Below, piece by piece: positions 22,861 through 34,619 of a stretch of 64,000 bases of DNA. The stretch spans positions 930,001-994,000 of the forward strand of contig OZ345382.1 in the NCBI GenBank assembly GCA_977006965.1. Reading direction: 5' to 3'. Source of the stretch: Phymatolithon calcareum. Taxonomy: Eukaryota; Rhodophyta; Florideophyceae; Hapalidiales. Below the pieces are notes generated by a model. The model saw only the letters and a program-made list of their open reading frames with translations. It made no database searches and was not told where the DNA came from. Position numbers and translations under genes: made by a program. The number at the start of each line of letters is the position of its first letter. The stretch's first letter is position 1.

Positions 22861-23554
22861 GTGTTAGCTTGAAGGTCGGAGGAGCAGGAGGGTCCTGTTT
22901 TCGTGTTTGTTTCGGAGCTGGTGGTGGTGAAGGCAAACGGTGCAGAGTAGATTGGCGTGAGGTCATGTTTGGAGATTGTTGGGGGCACATTGTGGGTTGT
23001 GGGAGTGGAGACAGGAGACGATGCAGATGGATGTCGAGGTCTGAGGAATGGTTGTTTGGGAAGTGTTCGTCAAGCCCGGCTTCTCTTATAAAGCACGAGG
23101 TAAGTGCGAGGAAATTTGCAACACTGGTTGTCCAGCACGGCACTGTTGCCTGGAGACAGGTCAACAAAAAATGATCCAATCAGAAGGCATAAATAAATGT
23201 CCACGTCTGTGTATTCAGCTCTCTCGTTTACAAAAGCGAAACACGTATGCTTTTTTCATGCGGTCAACACTCTCTACCTGGCATTCGACAACACTGAATC
23301 TGACTTGTCATTTCATCGTGGATTATAATTGGTTGTCGAGGAGGAGCTGCTATGCCGTTGCCCATGCTGACAATAGGCTTTAGAGTGCCCGTAACGTTGT
23401 TCTATTTTTGCAGCGGAGCGTATCATACGTAATTGGACCAGTGTGTTCATACTTTCACACAGAGACACGATTATTTGATGTATAACTGCGTTGAGCATAG
23501 CGACGTCTGTCAAAATCGTAGTGTGCCCCAAGGTAGTTTATACGTCAAATCTAA

Positions 23555-23790
23555 GGGGACTCTAAAATGCACTCGAGCTGGATCCATTTCGGGTACTCGC
23601 TAATTGCTTTCTACAAGTCTGCGGCCACACCATTACTCGGCGACATTCGTGCGCTCTTCTCGGAACGTAATTCAATTCTTAGTTACGACAAGATTCGAAC
23701 CAGAGATCTCACAGTCCATCCTGCATCACACTGAAACATGAGCACAGTTGCGCGGAGGCAGTTTTACCACTACAAGTACGATTCTTAAAT
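23555..23790 (-). mobile_element. Old SINE copy on the axis of palindrome 1
   Basis: Diverged relative of the 19.1-kb SINE: box B GGTTCGAATC (rc near 23,695), a conserved cgcggaggcagttttaccac head and the ctcta-aatg...ggatccattt body are all present. It forms the asymmetric spacer between the palindrome arms. A perfect 22-bp palindrome (23796-23817) lies just outside it. Confidence 0.75.
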
Positions 23791-24497
23791 ACTACCCAAT
23801 ACGTTATAACGTATTGGTTATTGCCAATAACGATGTTTCGATAGGATCCATTCACGGTGTGAGAGTACTGTAGGAACACACTGGTCCAATTACGTATGAT
23901 ACGCTGCGTGTAAAAATAGAACAACGTTACGGGCACTCTAAAGCCTATTGTCAACATGGGCATCGGCACAGCACCTCATCCTCGACAACCAATTGTAATC
24001 CACGATGAAATGACAAGTCAGATTCAGTGTTGTCGAATGCCAGGTAGAGAGTGTTGACCGCATGAAAAAAAGCATACGTGTTTCGCTTTTGTAAACGAGA
24101 GAGCTGAACACACAGACGTGGACAATTATTTATATCTTCTAATTGGATCATTCTTGTTGACCTGTCTCCAGGCAACACTCTCCAACAATGACATCATGCT
24201 GGACAACCGCTGTTGCAATTTTGTTGACGCCCCTCTAAATTACCTCGCATCAACCTCGTGCTTTATAACAAGAGAAGCCGGGCTTGACGAACACTTCCCA
24301 AACAACCATTCCTCGGACCTCAACATCCATCTGCACCGTCTCCTGTATTCACTCCCGCAACCCACAATGTGCCCCCAACAATCTCCAAACATGACCTCAC
24401 GCCAATCTACTCTGCAACGTTTGCCTTCACCACCACCAGCTCCGAAACAAAAACGGAAACAGGATCCTCCTGCTCCTCCGACCTTCAAGCTGACTCC

Positions 24498-25620
24498 CAC
24501 AAGTATAACATCATCATAGTCGTTGTCACCGTACTAGTCACTCCCTGATGATCGCCCTATGACCAAGTGGAAGAAGCTCCGAAACAGGCAAGCCCCGAAT
24601 ACAACCGTACTGTCGAAAGCAGAGAATCGCAATGATACCGAAACACCAGGAACATGATCCGAAGAGCTACATTAGCAGCAAGAGTATTGTATAGTCTGCA
24701 CAATTTTTGCATCGTTAACTAAAACCCACCTGAATCACTTTTACGAACCCACGTTTCGGGTTGTTCGTACATATATTCAGCTGGAATTCCAATTGTTCTG
24801 AATGTTTTTCCATACGCTCAGCATTGTCCTTGCTTCCTAGAAAACTCTTCCCACCACTTCCCTCGATGTGCCTTCACTTGCCTCTTCCTATGCATCACCT
24901 GCGGCATCAACAGCGCGTGTGCACGAGCTGTCCAATACTCCATTGAGATGCATTACGGGCGAGCGCCGAATTTATGGCCACTTTTCCTCGCGGAGCGGTT
25001 CGCACGAGCACCGCGCGCAGCCCACGGCCACGCAGCTGACAACAGTAGCGGCCGCAAGCGAGGTACCCATTCTTGTGTTCACGATGGCGCCATCATGGGC
25101 TCAGCATGTCATCACAACATCTGCAGTGTCGACACGGGGTGCAAGAACGGATAAACAGCCCCCGTGTTCATGTAATGCATACCGCCCGTTGCAGCGGTCA
25201 GTGGCACCAACTATGATCGTCGCAATACTGCGCCCTGGCTGCACCGCACACGAATTTTTCGTCGCCGCTGAACGAAAACTCTGACTGTTGCGCCAGCGTC
25301 CGTGCGCGCCACTGTTTGCAAATCTTCGGCCTATGGATCATGACCGTTAACGATTTCAAGGGCTGCTGGTTCAATTGAAAAGATTGACCCCAGGATCCGT
25401 TCGAGCACACAACCTGAAATGGAGGACCAACGTGCAGTGCACGATGGCAGTACGTTGCCCTTATCCATATTCGCACATGACCGTTGTCCAACGGGTTTCT
25501 CAAACCGTGAGTCTCAAATGAAAAGCCTGGACGACGAGCGAATTGTCGCCTTCTTGCACACCAAGTCGATGAATTCAAGAGCTTGAGATACCCTGACAGT
25601 ACCAATGGAGCCTTTCGCAA
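24498..25620 (-). pseudogene. Subtilase pseudogene copy 3
   Basis: Minus-strand mirror of copy 2 and almost identical to it. It shares the same premature stop and the same frameshifts, so the decay preceded formation of the inner palindrome or was homogenised afterwards. Confidence 0.75.
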
Positions 25621-26117
25621 AGCGAAAATGAATTACTTTTCACTTCCGTCGAATGACGCGACCAGGACGGGTACCGCTCGGTATTCGTTATCGAAAATCC
25701 TTCACATACTGTAGGTCAACAGATATGAGGACGTTTTCCAAGATCGACGGTCGCAAGCGGAATTACTCCGTTGATAAAGCTGCTGCAATCATCGAATGTT
25801 GATGGGAATAATGACTCCCACTCCGTTTCCAGGTTCACAACACTACTGTATACTGTGGAACACAAAAACCTTGGCTGATTCTCTGCCACGTGTCCATTTG
25901 CAACGCGTAAATCCTTCGTGAAATGAACTCCGTATACGAGCAGAATCTCTACTACATCATACATCATAGCGTTGAAATATTTCTGGGTAATTTAACTTCT
26001 TTGCGAAAACTTATAGTTTTGAAAATTCTACATTTTAAGAGAAAGTTTACATGTTTATTGCTATGTAGCACAGCTCAAATATCCAGCAATAAACAAAGCT
26101 GCAGGTAGTGCTCAGGA

Positions 26118-26518
26118 AGAGGCAAGTGAAGAGACATCGCGGGGAGTGGTGGGAAGAGTTTTCTCGGATTTTGAGGGGCTGAGACTAGTCGGCAGAAGCA
26201 AGGACAATGCTGAGCGCATGGAAAAACATTCAGAACAATTGGAATTCCAGCTGAATATATGTACGAACAACCCGAAACGTGGGGTCGTAAAAGTGATTCG
26301 GGTGGGTTTTAGTTAACGATGCAAAAATTGTGCAGACTATACAATACTCTTGCTGCTAATGTAGCTCTTCGGATCATGTTCCTGGTGTTTCGGTATCATT
26401 GCGATTCTCTGCTTTCGACATTACGGTTGTATTCGGGGCTTGCCTGTTTCGGAGCTTCTTCCACTTGGTCATAGGGCGATCATCAGGGAGTGACTAGTAC
26501 GGTGACAACGACTATGAT
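26118..26518 (+). pseudogene. Partial subtilase pseudogene, C-terminal part (mirror copy)
   Basis: Inverted counterpart of the 20.84-21.24 fragment with the same limits. Confidence 0.45.
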
Positions 26519-27176
26519 GATGTTATACTTGTGGGAGTCAGCTTGAAGGTCGGAGGAGCAGGAGGATCCTGTTTCCGTTTTTGTTTCGGAGCTGGTGGTG
26601 GTGAAGGCAAACGGTGCAGAGTAGATTGGCGTGAGGTCATGTTTGGAGATTGTTGGGGGCACGTTGTGGGTTGTGGGGAGTGAATACAGGAGACGGTGCA
26701 GATGGATGTTGAGGTCCGAGGAATGGTTGTTTGGGAAGTGTTCGTCAAGCCCGGCTTCTCTTGTTATAAAGCACGAGGTTGATGCGAGGTAATTTAGAGG
26801 GGCGTCAACAAAATTGCAACAGCGGTTGTCCAGCATGATGTCATTGTTGGAGAGTGTTGCCTGGAGACAGGTCAACAAGAATGATCCAATTAGAAGATAT
26901 AAATAATTGTCCACGTCTGTGTGTTCAGCTCTCTCGTTTACAAAAGCGAAACACGTATGCTTTTTTTCATGCGGTCAACACTCTCTTCTTGGTATTCGAC
27001 AACACTGAATCTGACTTGTCATTTCATCGTGGATTACAATTGGTTGTCGAGGATGAGGTGCTGTGCTGTTGCCCATGTTGACAATAGCCCACAGAGAGTC
27101 ACGCACACTTACGGGAGGCTGTAGCGTTGTTCTATTTTACAGTGCACGGTATCATACTGCACTGCGCCTGTATAGG

Positions 27177-27224
27177 CTCCACTCACGGTGTGAGTGTAGT
27201 AAGTTACTCACACCGTGAGTGGAG
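27177..27224. repeat. Perfect inverted repeat, 19-bp arms
   Basis: Arms 27177-27195 and 27206-27224 are exact reverse complements with a 10-nt spacer. Other array copies carry a single version of this motif (ggatccactcacggtgtgag near 31,705), so one arm was added as a local inverted duplication in this copy only. Confidence 0.92.
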
Positions 27225-27904
27225 TTTATCGAGACATGATTATTGGTGTATAATGGCGGTGAGTATAGCTAAATCTTTCAAAATCGTATTGATTCCCCCT
27301 AGCGGCCCAAGTAAATATGTCTGACACAATGGCACAGTGTGCATTTCCGACGCTTCCGAAAGGACGCGTTCTGATCCCTGCACGGCCTTTCACTATTCAA
27401 CTTTCTTACTGTATTGGTTGATAATATAGAGAAACCTGTCTCATTCGCACAACCTACGTTCTATCCATTGGACTGCACTCTTTTACGTACGTTACTTCTT
27501 GTCGTCGCAGTGAGAATCACTTCCGCTCTCGAAATACTTGTTCTGCTATGCTCATTTTTACATTCTAGAAGACAGTTTTGAGAACTTATACCCATTTCTT
27601 CTCTTTTCTTTCAGGGTTGACGATACTGTCCACAATGAGCTGAAGCTTCGAACATTGACGTCATCACGCCTTGAAGGTTGAAACGTGAAGCGGTGAGAAA
27701 CGGAAACCAGGCACTCGGGTCATAATAACAAATTGTTGGTCCTGGGACGCAGTGGTGAACTTGGTACGAAAATGTGCTGCCTTGAATCCACCATGTCGCT
27801 GTTGCCTGTTAAAAAACTGCACTCAACAGTAGAATCTCCTCCATTGAAGGGCGCAAAACTGTCTATGGCGGATTCGCTGTGGTCCAATAAGTAATATGTA
27901 AGAA

Positions 27905-28430
27905 TGTGCCATGTCTGGCCATTGCCGCTCGTATCGGTCATACTCACTCCCACTCTCATCCGCCACAATCTCACTCCAATTTATCTGCTTTTCTCATCTA
28001 CGCATCTCACTTTTCTCAACAAGACCACAACCCGACATCTGTTCTCCTCACACAATTTTGTCGACACCCCCGCGCCGTCAACATCAACCGTTCTAGCTAC
28101 ACATACTGCTTTCTCAACCTACAACAACATAAAATGGGACCTGGACGACACGAACTTCACGTGCAGGGTGGTGATGTAGATTGCCCTAGCACGTCTAGAA
28201 GGCTTCATTTGATTCTACTTCTAAGGTTGGAAGCGTTTGTAATAGCCGATTCGATATCTTGGTTTGGAATATCGCCAAGGAGAGAGAGGAGTATGATCTG
28301 TGTGCGCATTGTAGCATTATCTTGACGTACAGGGTACCCACTCTGGACTTTTGCTCATATGCGCGCGCGAAGTCCACAACTCTTTAAGATGGAACGCTCT
28401 GATCTCTCCCGCAGTTCAGACCTTTCATTC
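27905..28430. repeat. ~0.5-kb segment present in one palindrome arm only
   Basis: Between inverted blocks b' (ends about 27.90) and a' (starts about 28.43) lies sequence with no counterpart at the matching place in the left arm (19.40-19.48) or in copy 1. It is C-rich on the plus strand in its first half. No terminal repeats or coding match were recognised. It is probably an insertion, or ancestral sequence lost elsewhere. Confidence 0.5.
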
Positions 28431-29563
28431 TTGCAAACAATTACTATTCATAATTTGCCTCATAGTGTGAAATAGCTGTTTCTTCCGTTGCATGAGCTGC
28501 ACCCGAACCTCTACAGCTTATAACATATACCACATCACCTTGGCAAATCAATAGAGGACGCCCTTCTCGTCTCCCACGTCCACAGTATGCCCCAACACTG
28601 TTATTCCATTGTCCATATCTTTTTTCGACTACTTCCGTAACGGCCGATGCAAGTTATAAGGCGCACCACTTAAATTGCTTCTACCCAGTTCCACTAGGCA
28701 ATCCATGAGTAACTGGTTACGCTAGCGTTTAAGGTGAATCAAGTCCATGATCATTTATCAACAGAGTATTTCCATCTGTATAAAATACCGTTACTGGTTT
28801 CATTGCACACAGTCGGTCTAGAAAATCAAAAAATCGAATGGCCGACATTTAATGTACGCATACGGTGAGCTTCTTGATTTTGCTCATCATCCAGTGATAT
28901 TTTTAAAATCTTCGCATCACATGGTGCAGTTTGAGGATTGACAAAGGATGCCCGACCAGAGCAGATGCATTCAAAAACATCGAGAAGCTATCCCCGCACA
29001 GAAACAACATTGTTGCCGGTCCATGTTTGCACCACGTCCCGAGAATATGAAAAGCAGAAGAGAGGAGCCGGAAGGAGAAGTTTCACCATTCCTCAGTGTC
29101 TGTTTGAATCGGCATAACTTTACATCTGCAGGATGTCCTGACTGCTGTTTCATTTAAGCCGTTTCCACAAGAGAATCATCAGGCCTCAGAGAGTATAGCG
29201 CAAACAATCTGATCAGATAAACATTAGCACCACTATGGTTGCGGAAATCGAAAACACAGCCGGCCACCATGCTCAGTGCACGCCCTCAGCGCCTAAAGTC
29301 TACCTAAAACACGTCATGCCGAAAAACATGTATGATAAGGATTGAGCAAAAATGATTTTACGCTTTTGTAAACCTACTCAGGATTTTTCACTTTAACGAT
29401 GAAATGGACACAAAACTGTAAAATTTTGAGGCCCTCCCGCCCACAAAATAATGGAGATGATCGTCGGCTAGTCGACGGGGAAGGGGGACTGCAGTACCGC
29501 CAGAATAACGCAGCACAACTGGCATTCGATGTTTGCAGTGGGTACTGCCGTTTCAGATCGTCG

Positions 29564-30714
29564 ATCTTGAAAAACGTCCTTACATCTGCTGATCCATTGG
29601 CGCTTTCAAGATATCTCAAGTCCTTAATTCGTCGACTTTGTGTGCAAGAAGGCAAAAATGCGCTCGACGTCCAGGTTCTTCATCTGCGACGCATGGATTT
29701 AGAAGCCCATTGAACAACGACCATTGAACAACGACCATGTTTGAATATGAATAAGCGGAACTTAGGCCGTTCGCAAACTGAACGTTGGTTCTCCACCTCT
29801 GGTTGTCTGGTCGGACGCCAATCTTTGCAAATGAACCAATAGCGCACGAAATGGTCATCGGTCAGGGTCGAATGACCAGAGATTTACGAGCAGTGGCGCG
29901 CACGGACGCATTCACAGTTCTCGGGGTTGTTCAGCAGCGACGAAAAAGTCATGTGCGGTACACGCAGGGCGCGGTATTGCGACGATTATAATTGGGGTTC
30001 CATTGACCGCCGCGACGAGCTGTATGGCCTGCGTGATCAAGGGGTATTTTTTTCATTTTTGCACCAAGTATCGACACTGCGGATATTGTGACGACATGTG
30101 GAGCCCATGATGGCGCCAAGAATGGATACCTGGCATGCCGCCGGTACTGCTGTCATCTGCATGGCTGTGGGCTGCGCGCGGTGCTCGTGCGAACCGCTTC
30201 GCGAGGAAAGGTGGCCATACATTCGGCGCTCGCCCGTAATGCAACTCAATGGATTATTGGACAGCTCGTGCGCACGCGCTGTTGATGCCGCAGGTGGTGC
30301 ACAGGAAGAGGCAAGTGAAGGAACATCGGCGGGGTGTGGTGGGAAGAGTTTTCTAGGATTTTGAGGGGCTGAGACTAGTCGGCAGAAGCAAGGACAATGC
30401 TGAGCGTATGGAAAAACATTCAGAACAATTGGAATTCCAGCTGAATATATGTACGAGCAACCGAAAAGTGCGGTCGTAAAAGTGATTCGGGTGGTTTTTA
30501 GTTAACGATGCAAAAATTGTGCAGACTATACAATACTCTTGCTGCTACTGTAGCTCTTCGAATTTTGTTCCTGGTGTGTCGGTATCATCGTGATTCTCTG
30601 CTTTCGATTGTACGGTTGTATTCGGGGCTTGCCTGTTTCGGAGCTTCTTCCACTTGGTCGTAGGACAATCATCAGGGAGTGACTAGTATGGTGACAACGA
30701 CCATGGTGATGTTA
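29564..30714 (+). pseudogene. Subtilase pseudogene copy 4
   Basis: Contains VARTDAFTVLGVV followed by a frameshift, and a terminal region ending in the decayed C-terminal part. It is most similar to copy 1 (for example MVLHLWLSGRTPIFANEP versus MVFHFRLSGRTPFFANGP just before the VARTDA motif). Confidence 0.72.
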
Positions 30715-31404
30715 TACTTGTGGGTGTTAGCTTGAAGGTCGGAGGAGCAGGAGGGTCCTGTTTCCGTTTTTGTTTCGGAGCTGGTGGTGGTGAAGGCAAA
30801 CGGTGCAGAGTAGATTGGCGTGAGGTCATGTTTGGAGATTGTTGGGGGCACGTTGTGGGTTGTGAGTGGAGACAGGAGACGATGCAGATGGATGTCGAGG
30901 TCTGAGGAATGGTTGTTTGGGAAGTGTTCGTCAAGCCTGGCTTCTCTTATAAAGCACGAGGTAAGTGCGAGGAAATTTGCAACACTGGTTGTCCAGCACG
31001 GCACTGTTGCCTGGAGACAGGTCAACAAAAAATGATCCAATCAGAAGGCATAAATAAATGTCCACGTCTGTGTATTCAGCTCTCTCGTTTACAAAAGAGA
31101 AACACGTATGCTTTTTTCATGCGGTCAACACTCTCTATCTGGCATTCGACAACACTGAATCTGACTTGTCATTTCATCGTGGATTATAATTGGTTGTCGA
31201 GGAGGAGCTGCTATGCCGTTGCCCATGCTGACAATAGGCTTTAGAGTCCCCGTAACGTTGTTCTATTTTTGCAGCGGAGCGTATCATACGTAATTGGACC
31301 AGTGTGTTCATACTTTCACACAGAGACACGATTATTTGATGTATAACGGCGTTGAGCATAGCGAAATCTGTCAAAATCGTAGTGTTCCCCAAGGTAGTTT
31401 ATAC

Positions 31405-31650
31405 GTCAAATCTAAGGGGACTCTAAAATGCACCCGAGCTGGATCCATTTCGGGTACTCGCTAATTGCTTTCTACAAGTCTACGGCCACACCATTACTCG
31501 GCGACATTCGTGCGCTCTGCTCGGAACGTAATTCAATTCTTAGTTACGACAAGATTCGAACCAGAGATCTCACAGTCCATCCTGCATCACACTGAAACAT
31601 GTGCACAGTTGCGCGGAGGCAGTTTTACCACTACAAGTACGATTCTTAAA
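31405..31650 (-). mobile_element. Old SINE copy on the axis of palindrome 2
   Basis: Nearly identical to the copy on the first axis, including box B GGTTCGAATC and the flanking 22-bp palindrome (31667-31688). Shared differences from the 19.1-kb SINE show that the two axes are copies of one another and not independent insertions. Confidence 0.75.
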
Positions 31651-32329
31651 GACTACCCAATACGTTATAACGTATTGGTTATTGCCAATAACGATGTTTC
31701 GATAGGATCCACTCACGGTGTGAGAGTACTGTAGGAACACACTGGTCCAATTACGTATGATACGCTCCGCTGCAAAAATAGAACAACGTTACGGGGACTC
31801 TAAAGCCTATTGTCAGCATGGGCAACGGCATAGCAGCTCCTCCTCGACAACCAATTATAATCCACGATGAAATGACAAGTCAGATTCAGTGTTGTCGAAT
31901 GCCAGATAGAGAGTGTTGACCGCATGAAAAAAGCATACGTGTTTCTCCTTTGTAAACGAGAGAGCTGAATACACAGACGTGGACATTTATTTATGCCTTC
32001 TGATTGGATCATTTTTTGTTGACCTGTCTCCAGGCAACAGTGCCGTGCTGGACAACCAGTGTTGCAAATTTCCTCGCACTTACCTCGTGCTTTATAAGAG
32101 AAGCCAGGCTTGACGAACACTTCCCAAACAACCATTCCTCAGACCTCGACATCCATCTGCATCGTCTCCTGTCTCCACTCCCACAACCCACAACGTGCCC
32201 CCAACAATCTCCAAACATGACCTCACGCCAATCTACTCTGCACCGTTTGCCGTCACCACCACCAGCTCCGAAACAAAAACGGAAACAGGACCCTCCTGCT
32301 CCTCCGACCTTCAAGCTAACACCCACAAG

Positions 32330-33480
32330 TATAACATCACCATGGTCGTTGTCACCATACTAGTCACTCCCTGATGATTGTCCTACGACCAAGTGGAAGA
32401 AGCTCCGAAACAGGCAAGCCCCGAATACAACCGTACAATCGAAAGCAGAGAATCACGATGATACCGACACACCAGGAACAAAATTCGAAGAGCTACAGTA
32501 GCAGCAAGAGTATTGTATAGTCTGCACAATTTTTGCATCGTTAACTAAAAACCACCCGAATCACTTTTACGACCGCACTTTTCGGTTGCTCGTACATATA
32601 TTCAGCTGGAATTCCAATTGTTCTGAATGTTTTTCCATACGCTCAGCATTGTCCTTGCTTCTGCCGACTAGTCTCAGCCCCTCAAAATCCTAGAAAACTC
32701 TTCCCACCACTCCCCGCCGATGTTCCTTCACTTGCCTTTTCCTGTGCACCACCTGCGGCATCAACAGCGCGTGCGCATGAGCTGTCCAATACTCCATTGA
32801 GATGCATTACAGGCGAGCGCCGAATATATGGCCACTTTTCCTCGCGGAGCGGTTTTCACGAGCACCGCGCGCAGCCCACAGCCATGCAGATGACAGCAGT
32901 ACCGGCCGTAAGCGAAGTACACATTTTTGAGTTCAAGAGGGCGCCATCATGGGCTCTGCATATCGTCACAACATCGGCAGTGTCGACACGAGGTGCAAGA
33001 ATGGAAAAACAGACCCCGTGTTCATATAATGCATACCGTCCGTCGCAACGGGCAGTGGCACCAACTATGATCGTCGCGTTACTGCGCCCTGGTTGCACCG
33101 CACACATTTTTTTGTCGCCGCTGAACGAAAAGTCTGACTTCTGTGAGTGCGTCCGTACGCACCACTGTTCGTAAATCTTTGGCCATTGGATCGTGACCGT
33201 TGATCATTTCTTGCGCTGTTGGTTCAATTGCAAAGATTGACCCCAGAACCCGTTCGAGTACACAACCTGAAATCGATGATCAAGGATTAACGTGCAGAGT
33301 ACGATGGGAGTACGTTCGCTTATCCATATTCGCACATGGCCGTTGTTCAATGGGTTTCTCAAACCATGCGTCTCAGATGAAGAGCCCGGACCCCGAGCTA
33401 ATTATCTCCTTCTTGCACACCAAGTCGACAAATGCAAGGACTTGAGATTCCTTGAAAATGCCAATGGAGCCTTTCACGGA
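32330..33480 (-). pseudogene. Subtilase pseudogene copy 5
   Basis: The longest uninterrupted remnant: minus frame 33107-32856 reads CAVQPGRSNATIIVGATAR, then LAPRVDTADVV, then a region aligned to the catalytic-serine motif reading KMCTSLTAGTAVICMAVG. The GTS of the active enzyme is CTS here. Frameshifts lie upstream and downstream. It is the pseudogene copy closest to the intact gene (34.62 kb) and is in the opposite orientation. Confidence 0.78.
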
Positions 33481-34380
33481 GCGATAATAAATCACTGTTC
33501 ACTTGTCTCGACTCAAGAAAATCCAATTCCGCATCTTACAAATAATGGCCTTGCAATCCGAGACCCAGTTGAAATCATGACGCGACCCGGACGGGTACCG
33601 CTTGGTACTCGTTATCGAAAATCTTGCACTCCGGTCAACAGTAGCACTGCGTTAATCATGCAGCGCTAACAGTCCTCCCTCCCCTTCGATTTGCCGACTT
33701 GAATATTTTGCGGGCGGTGGGTCTCAAAAGTTAACATTTTGTGTCCATTTTCTTCGTTAAAGTGAAACATTACCCTTAAATCCTGTGTAGGTTTACAATG
33801 CAGCGGAAACGCATTTTTCCTCAATCCTAATCATTCATGTACATTCTAGGCGATGAGGGCGTGCATTGAGCATCGTGGCCGGCCGGGTTTTCGATTTCGG
33901 TAAACATGGTGGTGCCAAAATTTTCGCTGATCTGATTGTTTTCGCAATACTCTCTGAGGCCTGATGATTCTCTTGTGGAAACGGCTTACGTGAAGCAGCA
34001 GTCAGGACATCCTGCAGATGTAAAGTTGTGTCGATTCAAACGGACACTGAGGCATGGCGAAACTTCTCCTTCCTGCTCCTCTGACTGACTTCATGGACTC
34101 TTCTGCTTTTCATATTCCTGGGACGTGGCACACAACATGGACCGGCAGCAGTATTGATTCTATGCTGAGAAATCATTTCCGATGTTCCTGAATGCTCTGC
34201 TTTGGTCGGGAATCCTTTGGCAATCTTCGAGGTGCAGGTTGTAGCGTGACAGTTGTCACGATACCATTGTGGTTATGCGCAAAATCAAGAAGCCCATTGT
34301 TGGCGTACACTGAATGTCAGTCATTCGATTTTTTGGCCGTGGAGACCGACTGATGCTGAGTGCAATCGCGTAACTAGATT

Positions 34381-34458
34381 CTTCAAAAATTTTCAGAGAC
34401 TTGCTGTCGGCTCAGTAACTGCTACTGAACCGACACCAAGTCTCTGAAAATTTTGAAG
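34381..34458. repeat. Long hairpin between the array and the subtilase gene
   Basis: Arms 34381-34402 and 34438-34458 are complementary with one length difference in an A/T run. The inner part (gtcgg ... ccgac) extends the stem. It lies at the right edge of the array, about 160 bp before the subtilase start codon. Confidence 0.85.
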
Positions 34459-34619
34459 TATCCTTTTCATCGTATCTCCTAACCGCCAGCTCAACCTGCT
34501 TCACCGTCGACGAGATGGTCGGATACTGTCACCGTCGGCAACGTCTGGTGCGGCTTCAAAAAGAGAGCAATGACCTTGCATTCTAGGCAACAAAGTTGGT
34601 ACAAGCTTGGCCATTTCCA

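Larger units (their letters stand above)
19400..27905. repeat. Large palindrome 1, axis near 23,679
   Basis: Coordinates x and 47,358-x are homologous in opposite orientation. For example, 21391-21642 (+) and 25716-25967 (-) encode the same 83-residue frame without a difference. Likewise 21738-22160 (+) and 25198-25620 (-) match over 140 residues with only two differences visible. Similarity weakens outward, where the match with 19.4-20.2 is clear but diverged. The spacer at the axis is an old SINE copy (about 23.55-23.79). Confidence 0.9.
14760..34360. repeat. Palindromic array of ~4-kb units carrying subtilase pseudogenes
   Basis: Blocks recur in fixed order. In + orientation: a (14.82-15.08, 18.87-19.47), b/c/d (15.57-16.16, 19.66-20.23), e (16.17-16.40, 20.26-20.49, 23.93-24.15, 31.79-32.02), f (16.40-16.80, 20.50-20.88, 24.15-24.55, 32.02-32.38), g/h (16.80-17.14, 20.88-21.24, 24.56-24.87, 32.38-32.73), i = main part of subtilase pseudogene (17.15-17.75, 24.88-25.62, 32.73-33.47), k (17.75-18.85, 33.48-34.36). 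Inverted copies: e'-f'-g'-h' at 23.40-22.49, 27.10-26.13 and 31.26-30.32, i' at 21.73-22.48 and 29.6-30.32, d'-a' at 27.1-28.75, k' at 28.75-29.6. Mirror relations give axes near 23,679 and 31,522. The two axes are also direct copies 7.84 kb apart. The array ends about 250 bp before the intact subtilase gene. Confidence 0.9.
28680..34360. repeat. Large palindrome 2, axis near 31,522
   Basis: Coordinates x and 63,044-x are homologous inverted. For example, 30672-31040 (-) and 32004-32363 (+) encode almost the same frame, and 30909-31244 (+) and 31800-32135 (-) encode the same 111-residue frame with one difference. The arms extend from 28.7 kb to the right end of the array at 34.36 kb. The spacer is a SINE copy nearly identical to that of palindrome 1. 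Confidence 0.9.

Noticed and set aside
23796-31688. CRISPR-like or prokaryotic repeat structure
   Set aside because: The repeats are few, palindromic and embedded in duplicated eukaryotic DNA. There are no regular spacers.
14760-34360. The array as an ordinary DNA transposon or Helitron cluster
   Set aside because: I found no transposase, Rep/helicase or consistent terminal repeats. The shared coding content is a subtilase, and block order fits segmental inverted duplication better.
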